Part shown: one piece after another, positions 23,298-30,969 of the stretch | Numbering within the stretch: position 1 is the stretch's first letter | How the letters are laid out: each line of letters starts with the position of its first letter | NCBI GenBank assembly: GCA_018712145.1 | Contig: DVHJ01000043.1 | Location: 1-32,208 of the forward strand | Length of the DNA: 32,208 nt | Direction of reading: 5' to 3' | Source: Candidatus Faecousia faecigallinarum | GTDB lineage: Bacteria; Bacillota; Clostridia; Oscillospirales; Oscillospiraceae | Notes under the pieces: model-generated | The model's input: only the letters and a program-made list of their open reading frames with translations | Database searches by the model: none | What the model was told of the DNA's origin: nothing | Translations under genes and position numbers: made by a program

Positions 23298-24415
23298 AGC
23301 CTTACCTCCGTCCGCCGCTGCACCAGATTACAAATTTCCACTGCGCCGTTGTGCGGGAAATTGATTTGCAGTGTCCGGGCCATTTCTGCCAGCCGCTTAG
23401 GATTTCCCAGGGTGGCACAAGCCAGCTGAGCCAACGCTTCCACTGATCCGGCGGTATCTGCCAGGCGGTGTCGGGTGTAGAATTCCAAATTCCGGCCTTC
23501 ACAGCCGCCAACTGCATCCACAAAGATCATGGGCAACCGCTTAGCAGCGGCTTCTGTCGAGCTAAGGCCACCAGGCTTGGTGAGCATTAGATCCGCCGCA
23601 TCCATATAGGCAGGCATCTCCCGGGTGAAGCCCACTACCCGCAGATTGGGCAACTCCCCCAACTCCTGTAAATCTCGGTACAGCCGTTCATTCCGCCCGC
23701 AGATGGCAACCAACATGCCCTTTTCCGGCAGCAGCTCCGTTATCCGTTTGGCTAGCCGCTTCATGGGGCCGCAGCCCATAGAGCCGCACATGAGTAAAAT
23801 CACCTTTCGGTCAGTGGGGATGCCCAATGCCCTGCGGCATTCTGCCTGCTGGCGGGGCTGAAAGAAAATTTGCCTTACCGGAATGCCCGTAGCCACAATG
23901 CGCTCTCTCGGTATGCCGGAGCGGGCAAATTCCTCCGTCAGCTTTTCGTCCGGAATCATATACATGGTTGCCTGGGACTCGGCTACATAAGGGCTGCAGG
24001 TGTAATCTGTGGCGACAAAGTAGTGCTGTGGCGCCTCTGGGTTATCCCGCTGAACCCGCCGCATAATCAGGCTGGCAAACACATGGGTGCAAATGACTAG
24101 GGTATAATGCCCCTGGACAATTGCCTCGTACAGCCGCTGTGCTCCCTGGGACATTAGGGTATAGAGAAACGATACGTCTTCTGGATCCGGATCGTGTTCT
24201 TCTGCCATTTTGTAGCCGGCGCAGAATAGCGCCGGCGCCCGCTTATACAACCGGACATGCCAGTCGCAAATGAACTTGGATATTTTGGGCGACCAGAAGG
24301 ACAAAGCATCGGTAATCTCACATTCCACGCCACGGCTAGCCAACACTTCCGCAATCGCTTTAGCGGCGGAATTATGCCCTTCACCTGTGTTGCAGGAAAG
24401 AATCAGAATACGCAT
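23294..24415 (-). CDS. UgtP/MGDG-synthase-like diacylglycerol glycosyltransferase (GT28)
   Basis: 373 residues (UgtP: 382). The N-terminal domain begins MRILILSCNTGEGHNSAAKA, the classic glycine-rich GEGH motif of MGDG synthase/UgtP. The acceptor-binding N-half includes VICTHVFASLIM and FVATDYTCSP. The C-half carries the donor site: LLMCGSMGCGPM, AICGRNERLYRDL, VVGFTREMPAYMDAADLMLT, KPGGLSSTEA. Such enzymes make glucosyl- or galactosyl-diacylglycerol, used as membrane glycolipid or lipoteichoic acid anchor; a sugar cannot be assigned. The start at 24415 was chosen because the conserved MRIL lies there and AGAGGAG is 11 nt upstream. An upstream 17-codon extension has no homology. It is the first gene of an operon with the PAP2 gene. 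Confidence 0.9.
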   Translation of the reverse strand: MRILILSCNTGEGHNSAAKAIAEVLASRGVECEITDALSFWSPKISKFICDWHVRLYKRAPALFCAGYKMAEEHDPDPEDVSFLYTLMSQGAQRLYEAIVQGHYTLVICTHVFASLIMRRVQRDNPEAPQHYFVATDYTCSPYVAESQATMYMIPDEKLTEEFARSGIPRERIVATGIPVRQIFFQPRQQAECRRALGIPTDRKVILLMCGSMGCGPMKRLAKRITELLPEKGMLVAICGRNERLYRDLQELGELPNLRVVGFTREMPAYMDAADLMLTKPGGLSSTEAAAKRLPMIFVDAVGGCEGRNLEFYTRHRLADTAGSVEALAQLACATLGNPKRLAEMARTLQINFPHNGAVEICNLVQRRTEVRL

Positions 24416-24456
24416 GGGGGTTGTTGCTCCTCTCGGATTGGTCTGCGGATATTTGC

Positions 24457-24486
24457 ATTTTACCACAAGTCCTGGGGGTAAATCAA
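24457..24486 (-). promoter_or_regulatory. Promoter of the glycosyltransferase-PAP2 operon
   Basis: On the minus strand TTGATT (24481-24486), 18-nt spacer, TAAAAT (24457-24462) preceded by TGG, so the -10 is extended. Confidence 0.55.
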
Positions 24487-24662
24487 TTCAGGACCGTGAC
24501 TTTAAAAGAAACTTAGACTTTTTGTCCGCTTTACAGGAAAAGGGTACTACAGAAAACCGCGTCTGTCAACCGGGCAGCTGCCCTCCGGCTACCCAGGTTT
24601 GTCAAATTGGGAAAATCCAGATTTCCCATCGGGGAAAAAGCCTACAAATTTCCTGTGCCCTA

Positions 24663-24671
24663 TGGTAGAAT
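24663..24671 (+). promoter_or_regulatory. Extended -10 promoter of the lipoprotein gene
   Basis: TGGTAGAAT, a TGn-extended -10 with one mismatch and a poor -35, about 44 nt before the ATG. An inverted repeat TGGGAAA/TTTCCCA lies upstream (24608-24628). Confidence 0.4.
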
Positions 24672-24714
24672 AGAGATGAATTCCAAAAACCCGGATGGAA
24701 AGGTAGACCTGTCC

Positions 24715-26559
24715 ATGAAAAAACTGATTTTGCTTCTGCTGGCCGTCCTCCTGGCCGGATGCGTAGCAGTTCCGCAGCCTTCTCTACCCGCCGTTTCACC
24801 GACTTCACCGCCCACGGAGCCGCCGGATCCCCGGGGAGCTTGCATTGCTACGGCTATCCCCGGTGCGTTGGATAGTCTATCTGGTGCTGGAGACTATTGC
24901 CTGGTGTTAATCCATCCCAGCAGCCCCGCTCCCCTTCACCTTCTGTCCTGGAATTTGCGCACTGGCAGCACGGCTTCCCTAGAGCTGTCTGGCCGGGATT
25001 ATACTGCCCAGGTTCTGCCCAACGGCAGCGCCGCCGTTTTAGATTGGTCCACCTTAAGTCTCTGCGTTTATGACTCCACGCTGTCCAAGCCGCTGTGGTC
25101 CCGTGCGGGCAAGGATCTGCAGTGGGGCCAGCTTTGGCAAGATGAATACTTTTACGGTATCAGCCAGGCGGGCACTTTGGTGCGGATTCGCTTGGCCGAT
25201 GGCGTTGAGGAGTGGCTCACCGTCCAGGAGGGCTTGTCCCCAGTGTTCATTGCCGCTTGCCAAGGGGACAAAAGCCTGGTGGAATGTACATCTACCCAAG
25301 ACGGCAGTATCCGGCGCCTGTGGGTGGACTGGACTGGCAGGGAAAGCTTACCGGAGACAGGGCCGGCACTGCTCAGCCAGAGCTGGGGGATGGACACAGC
25401 ATATGACGGAAAAAACCTGCTGTTTCGCCCGCTAGGGCAGGATACCGTGTATGTCCTACCCGGGGAGGATGACCGGTGGATTCTGGACTGGGAAGACGGC
25501 ACGGCTTTGCTGTGCAACGGCCATGGCGATTTGACAGTGTGGGAAATGCGCTGGGGGAAGGTGTGGCGTTTAGCAGAAACAGACAGCTGGAATGGGGTGT
25601 TGTGCAATGGTCAGGTGCTGTATGCCGTTCAGGATGAGGGCACGGCAAGCCTGTTTTCCTGGGACTATTCCGCCCAGGAAGCGGCGCTGTCCGGAGAAGT
25701 CTGGACTGCACAAACTTTGGAGGCCAGCAACCGTGCTGCCGCTGCGGCGGTCCGCCGGGAGACCGGTATGCAGGTGCACTATGCTGCCGAAGGCGCAGGG
25801 TTCAATGCGCTGGGGGACTCTGGCTACCTGGGTGAAGCAATCACTGATCCACTCGTCATCCATTTGGCTTTGACTGAGCTGGAAATCTTTATCCAATCTT
25901 ATCCCCAGGGCATTTTTCAAGAAATGGTTGTTGCTCCAGTGACAGAAATCCAGGTTTATCTCTCCGGGCCGTTGTCACCAGGTGGTGAGGACAGCCTCAA
26001 CTCCGCCGCCGGGTTTACCACAGTGCTGGGCGATGTGCGGATCTTGGTGATGAACCTCCACTATGTAACCGACAGCCTCTTTTTCCGGCAGACCATGGCG
26101 CATGAGTTTATGCATGCTATGGAAGATCGTATTTACGCCTGTGAACAGGAAGACGGCATTTCCTACCTGGGGTACTGGGAGAGTTTTGCCCCAGCGGAAG
26201 ACGCCTACTTTTACAGCTATTTCGACGAAAGTGGCTTGGAGGTCAGTGATCCTGCCTATACAGCGGCGTCCGGCCTGCTGCCTACGCAAGTCTCTTTTCT
26301 AGACAGCTACTCCCGCTCCTATCCCCATGAGGACCGGGCAAGGATTCTGGAATACCTGTATGCCGGGCAGGACAGCAGCTATGCTTATCTGTTCCAGGGT
26401 GGCGTCATTCGGGAAAAAGCGCAGTATCTATGTGCTGTGATCCGGGTGTGCTTTCCCAGCTGCCAAGAACAGCTACCCTGGGAAACGCTGGTGGAGCCAG
26501 TGGACTTTTCCCAGTATCAGGCGGCGGTAGAAGCCTATGTCCCAGTGGCGAAGGGATAA
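24715..26559 (+). CDS. Lipoprotein with propeller-like region and HExxH metallopeptidase motif
   Basis: 614 residues. The N-terminus MKKLILLLLAVLLAGC is a lipoprotein signal with lipobox LAGC, acylated Cys16. A Pro/Ser/Thr-rich spacer follows (~20-45). Residues ~50-355 look like a beta-propeller: repeated hydrophobic strands with QVLPNGSAAVLD, DEYFYGISQAGTLVRI, DGKNLLFRPL and NGQVLYAVQDEGTA. Residues ~370-600 form a metallopeptidase-like domain with AHEFMHAMED (HEFMH 463-467) and downstream SYPHEDRARILEYL, where Glu539 or Asp540 could be the third ligand. This fits an extracytoplasmic zinc peptidase. I do not recognise a named family. Start at 24715 because the lipobox requires it and AAAGG lies about 10 nt upstream; the longer frame adds 36 residues with no signal. 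Divergent from the glycosyltransferase operon. Confidence 0.8.
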   Translation: MKKLILLLLAVLLAGCVAVPQPSLPAVSPTSPPTEPPDPRGACIATAIPGALDSLSGAGDYCLVLIHPSSPAPLHLLSWNLRTGSTASLELSGRDYTAQVLPNGSAAVLDWSTLSLCVYDSTLSKPLWSRAGKDLQWGQLWQDEYFYGISQAGTLVRIRLADGVEEWLTVQEGLSPVFIAACQGDKSLVECTSTQDGSIRRLWVDWTGRESLPETGPALLSQSWGMDTAYDGKNLLFRPLGQDTVYVLPGEDDRWILDWEDGTALLCNGHGDLTVWEMRWGKVWRLAETDSWNGVLCNGQVLYAVQDEGTASLFSWDYSAQEAALSGEVWTAQTLEASNRAAAAAVRRETGMQVHYAAEGAGFNALGDSGYLGEAITDPLVIHLALTELEIFIQSYPQGIFQEMVVAPVTEIQVYLSGPLSPGGEDSLNSAAGFTTVLGDVRILVMNLHYVTDSLFFRQTMAHEFMHAMEDRIYACEQEDGISYLGYWESFAPAEDAYFYSYFDESGLEVSDPAYTAASGLLPTQVSFLDSYSRSYPHEDRARILEYLYAGQDSSYAYLFQGGVIREKAQYLCAVIRVCFPSCQEQLPWETLVEPVDFSQYQAAVEAYVPVAKG

Positions 26560-26596
26560 ATATTCACACATCGTTCATGCCTTTTCCTGGCACTGG

Positions 26597-26605
26597 TGGT
26601 ATAAT
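26597..26605 (+). promoter_or_regulatory. Extended -10 promoter of the ncRNA candidate
   Basis: TGGTATAAT, a perfect TGnTATAAT extended -10, 37 nt after the lipoprotein stop and with no ORF downstream. The predicted start is near 26612. No convincing -35. Confidence 0.5.
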
Positions 26606-26611
26606 GTAACC

Positions 26612-26857
26612 AGAATACAGGAGTCAGACCTGACTCTTCAGGAAGCGTGTGATGCCCATGGTCTAGAATTCACAAGATTTTGCACAGCACATATGATAAA
26701 CTAACAGACGTGTGGAGTACTTTTTATCCTCACGGGCGATGAACGCTGATGCTGCGGAGGATTTCGCGGATAACCCGACGGCGTTCGCCGGTAGCCCAAA
26801 CAACATAGAGAAAATGAGACCACGGCCCGACAAACTGGGGCTGTGGTCTCTTATTTT
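26612..26857 (+). ncRNA. Candidate structured non-coding RNA (~245 nt)
   Basis: The interval between the extended -10 at 26597 and the terminator at 26816-26857 encodes no plausible protein but has several helices. GAGTCAG/CTGACTC (26621-26636) lies at the 5' end. CGTGTGGA pairs with TCCTCACG (26709-26716 with 26727-26734, one U-U). Stacked on this, GGCG (26735-26738) pairs with CGCC (26786-26789) and AACGC (26742-26746) with GCGTT (26781-26785), across an ATG bulge. The inner loop is 34 nt. Size, genome style and lack of ORF would suit one of the large Firmicutes ncRNA classes, for example raiA-like RNA. I cannot confirm a class from memory. Confidence 0.5.
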
Positions 26858-26860
26858 GCC
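26816..26860. terminator. Bidirectional terminator
   Basis: Thirteen-bp stem (26816-26828 with 26838-26850, one G-U) and 9-nt loop. TTATTTT follows on the plus strand and ATTTTCTC on the minus strand. It can end the ncRNA candidate and the convergent 26860-27264 gene. Confidence 0.8.
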
Positions 26861-27264
26861 TATATCCACCGGTATCGAAAACGCGTACCACCAAACAACG
26901 CGCGGTGAAGCGTATCATAAAGCATAATTGCTGCCAGACTCACCGGTATCCATAGCAGTGTATAGGGCAGGCAAATTTGCCCCAGGAAATTGCCTGGTAT
27001 GCCCCGGTAATCCCAAACGCCATATTCCCGGTTTACCAGCAACCCAGCCGCCAGTTCCACCATGGTGACAATCACTGCACCAACACATCCTCGCCAAACC
27101 ACCGGCAGCGGTTGGACTACTGTGCCCAAGTGGCCAATCAACAAAAAACAAATGCCTCCGGCCAGGAACATGCTGCCGTGGCTCCAGCCCCGCCAGAGTA
27201 GCTCCAGACCGGTGTAAAGCATCCCACCCAGATAGCCAAGTACGCAGCAGCGCCATAATTTCAT
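26860..27264 (-). CDS. Small multi-pass membrane protein, PF06541-like (putative ABC-transporter type IV)
   Basis: 134 residues with four predicted hydrophobic helices: VLGYLGGMLYTGLELLW, MFLAGGICFLLIGHLG, VGAVIVTMVELAAGLLV and LPYTLLWIPVSLAAIMLY. The sequence YGVWDYRGIPGNFLGQICLPYTLLW matches, from memory, the conserved WDYS-x-P-x-N-x-x-G-x-I-C pattern of the putative ABC-transporter type IV family, whose function is poorly known. Start at 27264: GAGGTG lies 5 nt upstream. The GTG at 27291 would add nine residues and has no site. The stop codon touches the bidirectional terminator. No clear promoter is seen upstream, where repeat DNA begins. Confidence 0.75.
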   Translation of the reverse strand: MKLWRCCVLGYLGGMLYTGLELLWRGWSHGSMFLAGGICFLLIGHLGTVVQPLPVVWRGCVGAVIVTMVELAAGLLVNREYGVWDYRGIPGNFLGQICLPYTLLWIPVSLAAIMLYDTLHRALFGGTRFRYRWI

Positions 27265-27480
27265 CTGCTCACCTCTGTATTCCAGATACACCCAGTATGC
27301 CCATGGGCCTGCCGTTTCATGCCAAACCCGTCATTCGGCGCAAAATCTTGTGTGGGTTTGGCAATGCAGAAACAGCATGTCATTGCTTCCCACGTCCTTG
27401 CACCCGCTGACCCGCCGCAAATTTCTGCGTGGCCTCGCAAACCACACCCTTGTAACCGCAGACACGCCTCTTCCTTCAGC

Positions 27481-27755
27481 ATGTCATTGCGAACCAGTGC
27501 TGGGGCCCCCGCAAAGGGGCACCCTTTGCGGGGAGAGGAGCGCCAAGGGAGCGTTGCTCCCCCGCTGGCCTTCGGCCGGCATAACCACGGGGCCCCGCAA
27601 AGCGGTACGCTTTGTGGGGAAAGGAGACCCAAGGGAGCGTTGCCCTGCTCTGGCCTTTGGCCGGAGCTGGGCATGGCGGACTTTGGGGCGACGAGGTGCG
27701 GCAATCCGCATCCCCGCAGTAACACAGGACAATGAGCAGTACCTTAGGCGAATAC
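27481..27755 (+). repeat. Dispersed repeat copy 2, interrupted by a tandemly doubled hairpin cassette
   Basis: Module A starts with ATGTCATTGCGA (27481-27492) and resumes at GCGACGAGGTGCGGCAATCC (27688-27707). The 195 nt between hold two copies of an 86-nt unit. Unit 1 has CCCCGCAAAGGG/CCCTTTGCGGGG (27507-27533). Unit 2 has CCCCGCAAAGC/GCTTTGTGGGG from 27593. Each continues with AAGGGAGCGTTGC and a TGGCCTT(C/T)GGCCGG hairpin. Module B (AGCAGTACCTTAGGCGAATA) follows at 27735-27754. Confidence 0.75.
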
Positions 27756-27820
27756 ATAACCGGCTGCGGATTTGCCCTGGCAGGACGCTCTTGCAAACGC
27801 TGACACCTTACAAGTTTTTG

Positions 27821-27907
27821 CATGTCATTGCGAGGAGCGAAGCGACGTGGCAATCCGTTCTCTTTGCAGCGCAGCATAACGGCAAGTAGTACTTTGGGCG
27901 AATACGC
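27821..27907 (+). repeat. Dispersed palindromic repeat, copy 3 (intact)
   Basis: Module A CATGTCATTGCGAGGAGCGA plus AGCGACGTGGCAATCCG (27821-27858), spacer with GCATAAC, then module B AGTAGTACTTTGGGCGAATA (27885-27904). Confidence 0.8.
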
Positions 27908-27966
27908 AATGTCTAACGAATTTACCCAAACAGCAGCCAACTTGTCGGGTTTCCCTGCGGGGGATG

Positions 27967-28006
27967 CGGATTGTCCCGTCGCTTTGCTCCTCGCAATGAC
28001 ATGCAG
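27967..28006 (-). repeat. Dispersed repeat, module A only
   Basis: On the minus strand TGCATGTCATTGCGAGGAGC then AAAGCGACGGGACAATCCG. Module B is not found next to it. Confidence 0.7.
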
Positions 28007-28067
28007 AAGCTTGCTGCGTGTGCGCATGGCAAGGACGTGATGCCGGGCAAATTTGTTACGCCTCACG

Positions 28068-28155
28068 AATTCGCCCTAAGTACTGCTGTTTTGTTATGCC
28101 CTGCCGCAAGGAGTACGGATTGCCACGTCGCTCCGCTCCTCGCAATGACATGCAG
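28068..28155 (-). repeat. Dispersed palindromic repeat, copy 4 (intact)
   Basis: The same A-spacer-B element as 27821-27907, on the opposite strand. Module A spans 28116-28155, GCATAAC is in the spacer, and module B (AGCAGTACTTAGGGCGAATT) spans 28068-28087. Confidence 0.8.
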
Positions 28156-28369
28156 AAGGAAAACCGTTTCTGCGGTTGCAAGAACGTAGTTCCCAATGAC
28201 ATGCTGAAACTTGCCGCGTGTCCGTGCAATACTGGGGCACTGCCGGTATACTGCCGGAACTCGCCCTTGCAACCTGGGCAAACCGCATTGCGGTTTTCCA
28301 CAGCCCCTGCACCCGGTCACCCATCATTGTGCATCCTACAGGCTTTGCCTTGTTTTTACGGAAAAACCG

Positions 28370-28398
28370 TTGCATTCTTCCGGAAAATGTGCTACACT
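28370..28398 (+). promoter_or_regulatory. Promoter of typA
   Basis: TTGCAT (28370-28375) and TACACT (28393-28398), 17-nt spacer. The predicted leader is about 40 nt. Confidence 0.55.
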
Positions 28399-28446
28399 AT
28401 GCTGTCGATAATTCGGTTTTGACGATGGAAGGAGCATCCAGTTTTT

Positions 28447-30270
28447 ATGGTGCAGCAAGAAAATATTCGCAATATCGCCATCATTGCCCACGTTGACCAT
28501 GGCAAAACTACCCTGGTTGACCAAATGCTGAAGCAGGGCGGAATTTACCGGGAGAACCAGGCCACCGTGGACCGGGTGATGGACTCCGGCGACCTGGAGC
28601 GGGAGCGGGGCATTACCATTTTGGCCAAGAATACTGCCGTTCACTACCATGGGGTGAAAATCAATATTGTCGATACCCCGGGCCACGCCGACTTTGGCGG
28701 CGAGGTGGAGCGGATCCTGAAAATGGTCAACGGCGTTCTGCTCTTGGTAGACGCGGCGGAGGGTCCCATGCCCCAAACCCGCTTTGTCCTGCAAAAGGCC
28801 CTGGAGCTGGGCCACAAGGTGATTGTGGTGGTGAATAAGGTGGACCGCCCCGACGCCCGGGTGCATGAGGTCATGGACGAGGTGCTGGAGCTGCTGCTGG
28901 ATCTGGATGCCACCGATGAACAGTTCGATTCTCCCACCATTTTCTGCTCTGCCCGCCAGGGCGTGGCTTCCTACGGCCCGGATCAGCAGGGTACGGATTT
29001 GACCCCCTTGTTTGAGACCATCGTTAACTATATCCCCGCCCCCCGGGGGGATCCGGAGGGTCCGGTGCAGGTGCTGGTCTCCTCCATTGATTACAACGAA
29101 TACGTGGGCCGCATCGGCATTGGCCGGATTGAGCGGGGCACCATGAAGGTGAACCAGGAGATCACCATCTGTGACTATCACGACCCTCAGCTCCGGCAGA
29201 AGGGCAAGGTTGTGGCCCTGTACCAGTTTGACGGCCTGGGGAAAACCCCGGTGCAGTCTGCCGGAGCAGGGGAAATTGTGGCCTTCTCCGGCATGGCGGA
29301 CATCACCATCGGCAGAACCCTGTGCGCCCCGGAAGCGGTGGAGCCGCTGCCCTTTGTGAAGATCTCCGACCCGACCATTGAAATGACCTTCTCCGTCAAC
29401 GACAGCCCCTTTGCCGGGCGGGAGGGGAAATACGTCACCTCCCGGAATCTGCGGGACCGGCTTACCCGGGAGCTGCTGAAGGACGTGTCCCTCCACGTCA
29501 CCGAGCAGGGTTCCGACGCCTTTAATGTGGCCGGGCGGGGGGAAATGCACCTGTCCATCCTGATGGAAACCATGCGCCGGGAGGGATACGAATTTGCCGT
29601 GTCCACGCCCCGGGTACTCACCAAGGAGATTGACGGCAAGGTCTGCGAGCCCATTGAGCGGATGGTGGCGGACGTGCCGGAAACTGCCATGGGCGCGGTC
29701 ATTGAAAAGATCGGCCAGCGGAAAGGGGACCTGGTGTCCATGACCCCGGTGGGCAACCGCTACCGGCTGGAATTTTTGGTGCCGTCCCGGGGCCTGTTCG
29801 GCTACCGCAATGAGTTCCTCACCGATACCCGGGGGGAAGGGATCATGTCTTCCGTCCTGGACAGCTACGCCCCCATGAAAGGGGAGATCAACCGGCGGCT
29901 TACCGGCTCCCTGATCGCCTTTGAAACCGGGGAGGCCAGCGCCTACGGCCTGTTTAACGCCCAGGAGCGGGGCCAGCTGTTCATCGGCCCCGGCGTTCAG
30001 GTCTATGCCGGGATGGTGGTGGGCATTTGCAGCCGGAACGAGGACATGACCGTCAACGTCTGCAAGAAAAAGCAGCTGACCAACATGCGTGCTGCCGGTT
30101 CGGATGAGGCCCTGCGGCTGACCACCCCTCGGGTGCTGTCCCTGGAACAGTGCCTGGAGTTTCTGGCGGACGACGAGCTGTTGGAGTGCACCCCCAAGAG
30201 CCTGCGGATTCGTAAACGGGAGCTGGATCACGCCGCCCGGATGCGCCAGGTGATGAAAAAACGGGGATAA
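28447..30270 (+). CDS. typA: Ribosome-binding translational GTPase TypA/BipA
   Basis: 607 residues, the family length. EF-G-like GTPase that binds ribosomes and aids 50S assembly and stress adaptation. G-domain motifs: HVDHGKTT (15-22), [30 protein letters not shown] and a CSARQG G5 region. Then follow domain II ([16 protein letters not shown]), the EF-G III/V-like domains ([32 protein letters not shown]) and the BipA-specific C-terminal domain ([38 protein letters not shown]). Start ATG at 28447 with AAGGAG 12 nt upstream, slightly long spacing. Monocistronic, followed by a hairpin. It is the second translational GTPase in the window and a different subfamily from the 401-2980 protein. Confidence 0.97.
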   Translation: MVQQENIRNIAIIAHVDHGKTTLVDQMLKQGGIYRENQATVDRVMDSGDLERERGITILAKNTAVHYHGVKINIVDTPGHADFGGEVERILKMVNGVLLLVDAAEGPMPQTRFVLQKALELGHKVIVVVNKVDRPDARVHEVMDEVLELLLDLDATDEQFDSPTIFCSARQGVASYGPDQQGTDLTPLFETIVNYIPAPRGDPEGPVQVLVSSIDYNEYVGRIGIGRIERGTMKVNQEITICDYHDPQLRQKGKVVALYQFDGLGKTPVQSAGAGEIVAFSGMADITIGRTLCAPEAVEPLPFVKISDPTIEMTFSVNDSPFAGREGKYVTSRNLRDRLTRELLKDVSLHVTEQGSDAFNVAGRGEMHLSILMETMRREGYEFAVSTPRVLTKEIDGKVCEPIERMVADVPETAMGAVIEKIGQRKGDLVSMTPVGNRYRLEFLVPSRGLFGYRNEFLTDTRGEGIMSSVLDSYAPMKGEINRRLTGSLIAFETGEASAYGLFNAQERGQLFIGPGVQVYAGMVVGICSRNEDMTVNVCKKKQLTNMRAAGSDEALRLTTPRVLSLEQCLEFLADDELLECTPKSLRIRKRELDHAARMRQVMKKRG

Positions 30271-30277
30271 ACGGTAG

Positions 30278-30305
30278 GGGCCTGCTGCAAAGTTGCGGCA
30301 GGCCC
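30278..30305 (+). terminator. Hairpin after typA
   Basis: GGGCCTGCTGCAA pairs with TTGCGGCAGGCCC (one G-U), closed by a tiny loop, 7 nt after the stop. Only TTG follows, so it is a weak intrinsic terminator. It nearly matches the hairpin at 6103-6135. Confidence 0.5.
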
Positions 30306-30409
30306 TTGCTGCGGCTGGCAGAAGGCGCGGGCAAAGGTCATGGACGCAGGCGGGTAAGCCTGCCGGGTTTATGGATGCCGTTTCGGGGAGGGGCAGCACA
30401 TTACGATCA

Positions 30410-30460
30410 GCGGCACCTGGGGCAAATCCGCAACTTTTGCAGATTTTCCCCAAGTGCCGC
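30410..30460. other. Long imperfect hairpin between typA and the dCMP deaminase gene
   Basis: GCGGCAC-c-TGGGG-c-AAATC-c-GCA pairs with TGC-a-GATTT-t-CCCCA-a-GTGCCGC: about 20 paired positions broken by three evenly spaced mismatches. It lies 14 nt beyond the minus-strand deaminase stop and may stop convergent transcription. The surrounding stretch 30306-30474 holds no gene. Confidence 0.5.
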
Positions 30461-30474
30461 ATTTCCGCCATTTG

Positions 30475-30957
30475 TTAGGGTTCCGCCAGATCCAGGACAA
30501 TCCGCCGGGTGGCGGGGTGGAGCTGCCGGTAGCGTACGCCGGCGGAGTCCAGCATCCGCTTGGAGGCCACCGTGGCCGGGGTATTGGCGTACTTGTCCGA
30601 CAGGTAGAGAACCTCCTTCACCCCGGACTGAATGATGGCCTTGGCGCACTCGTTGCAGGGAAACAGGGCCACATACAGGCGGCTGCCCCGGAGGTCCCGG
30701 CCGTTGGCATTGAGAATGGCGTTAAGCTCCGCGTGAACCACGTAGGGATACTTGGTCTGCTCTCCCTCCCTGGCCCAGGGATATTCGTCATCGGAACAGC
30801 CGTTGGGCAGGCCGTTGTAGCCGGTGGAAATGATGATGTTGTCCGGGGAGACGATACAGGCCCCCACCTGGGTATTGGGGTCCTTGCTCCGCCGGGCGGC
30901 CAGCATGGCCACGCCCAGAAAATACTCGTCCCAGGTGATGTAATCTTCCCGTTTCAT
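30475..30957 (-). CDS. Deoxycytidylate (dCMP) deaminase, ComEB-like
   Basis: 160 residues. A zinc-dependent cytidine-deaminase-fold enzyme converting dCMP to dUMP for thymidylate synthesis. The zinc ligands are visible: His75 in HAE (75-77, Glu77 the proton shuttle) and Cys101/Cys104 in PCNEC. dCMP-deaminase-specific marks are SKDPNTQVGACIVS, GYNGLPNGCSDDEYPW and KYPYVVHAE. AAGGAGG lies 7 nt before the ATG. Its start is only 12 nt from the stop of the upstream small membrane protein gene, so the two should share the promoter at 31267-31275. Confidence 0.95.
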   Translation of the reverse strand: MKREDYITWDEYFLGVAMLAARRSKDPNTQVGACIVSPDNIIISTGYNGLPNGCSDDEYPWAREGEQTKYPYVVHAELNAILNANGRDLRGSRLYVALFPCNECAKAIIQSGVKEVLYLSDKYANTPATVASKRMLDSAGVRYRQLHPATRRIVLDLAEP

Positions 30958-30969
30958 AAAAACGCCTCC

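Larger units (their letters stand above)
27265..28369. repeat. 1.1-kb gene-free block of dispersed palindromic repeats
   Basis: No gene is supported. The short frames crossing it translate repeat DNA (peptides such as CHCEERSDVAIR or SLRGAKRRGNP, typical of mis-annotated palindromic repeats). It holds three ~88-nt elements (27481-27755 interrupted, 27821-27907, 28068-28155), an isolated module A (27967-28006) and degenerate half-copies around 27376-27395 and 28187-28220. Confidence 0.8.

Noticed and set aside
27265..28369. CRISPR array or small genes in the repeat-rich gap
   Set aside because: The repeats are palindromic, lie in both orientations, vary in length and have no regular spacers. 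The short ORFs translate repeat sequence.
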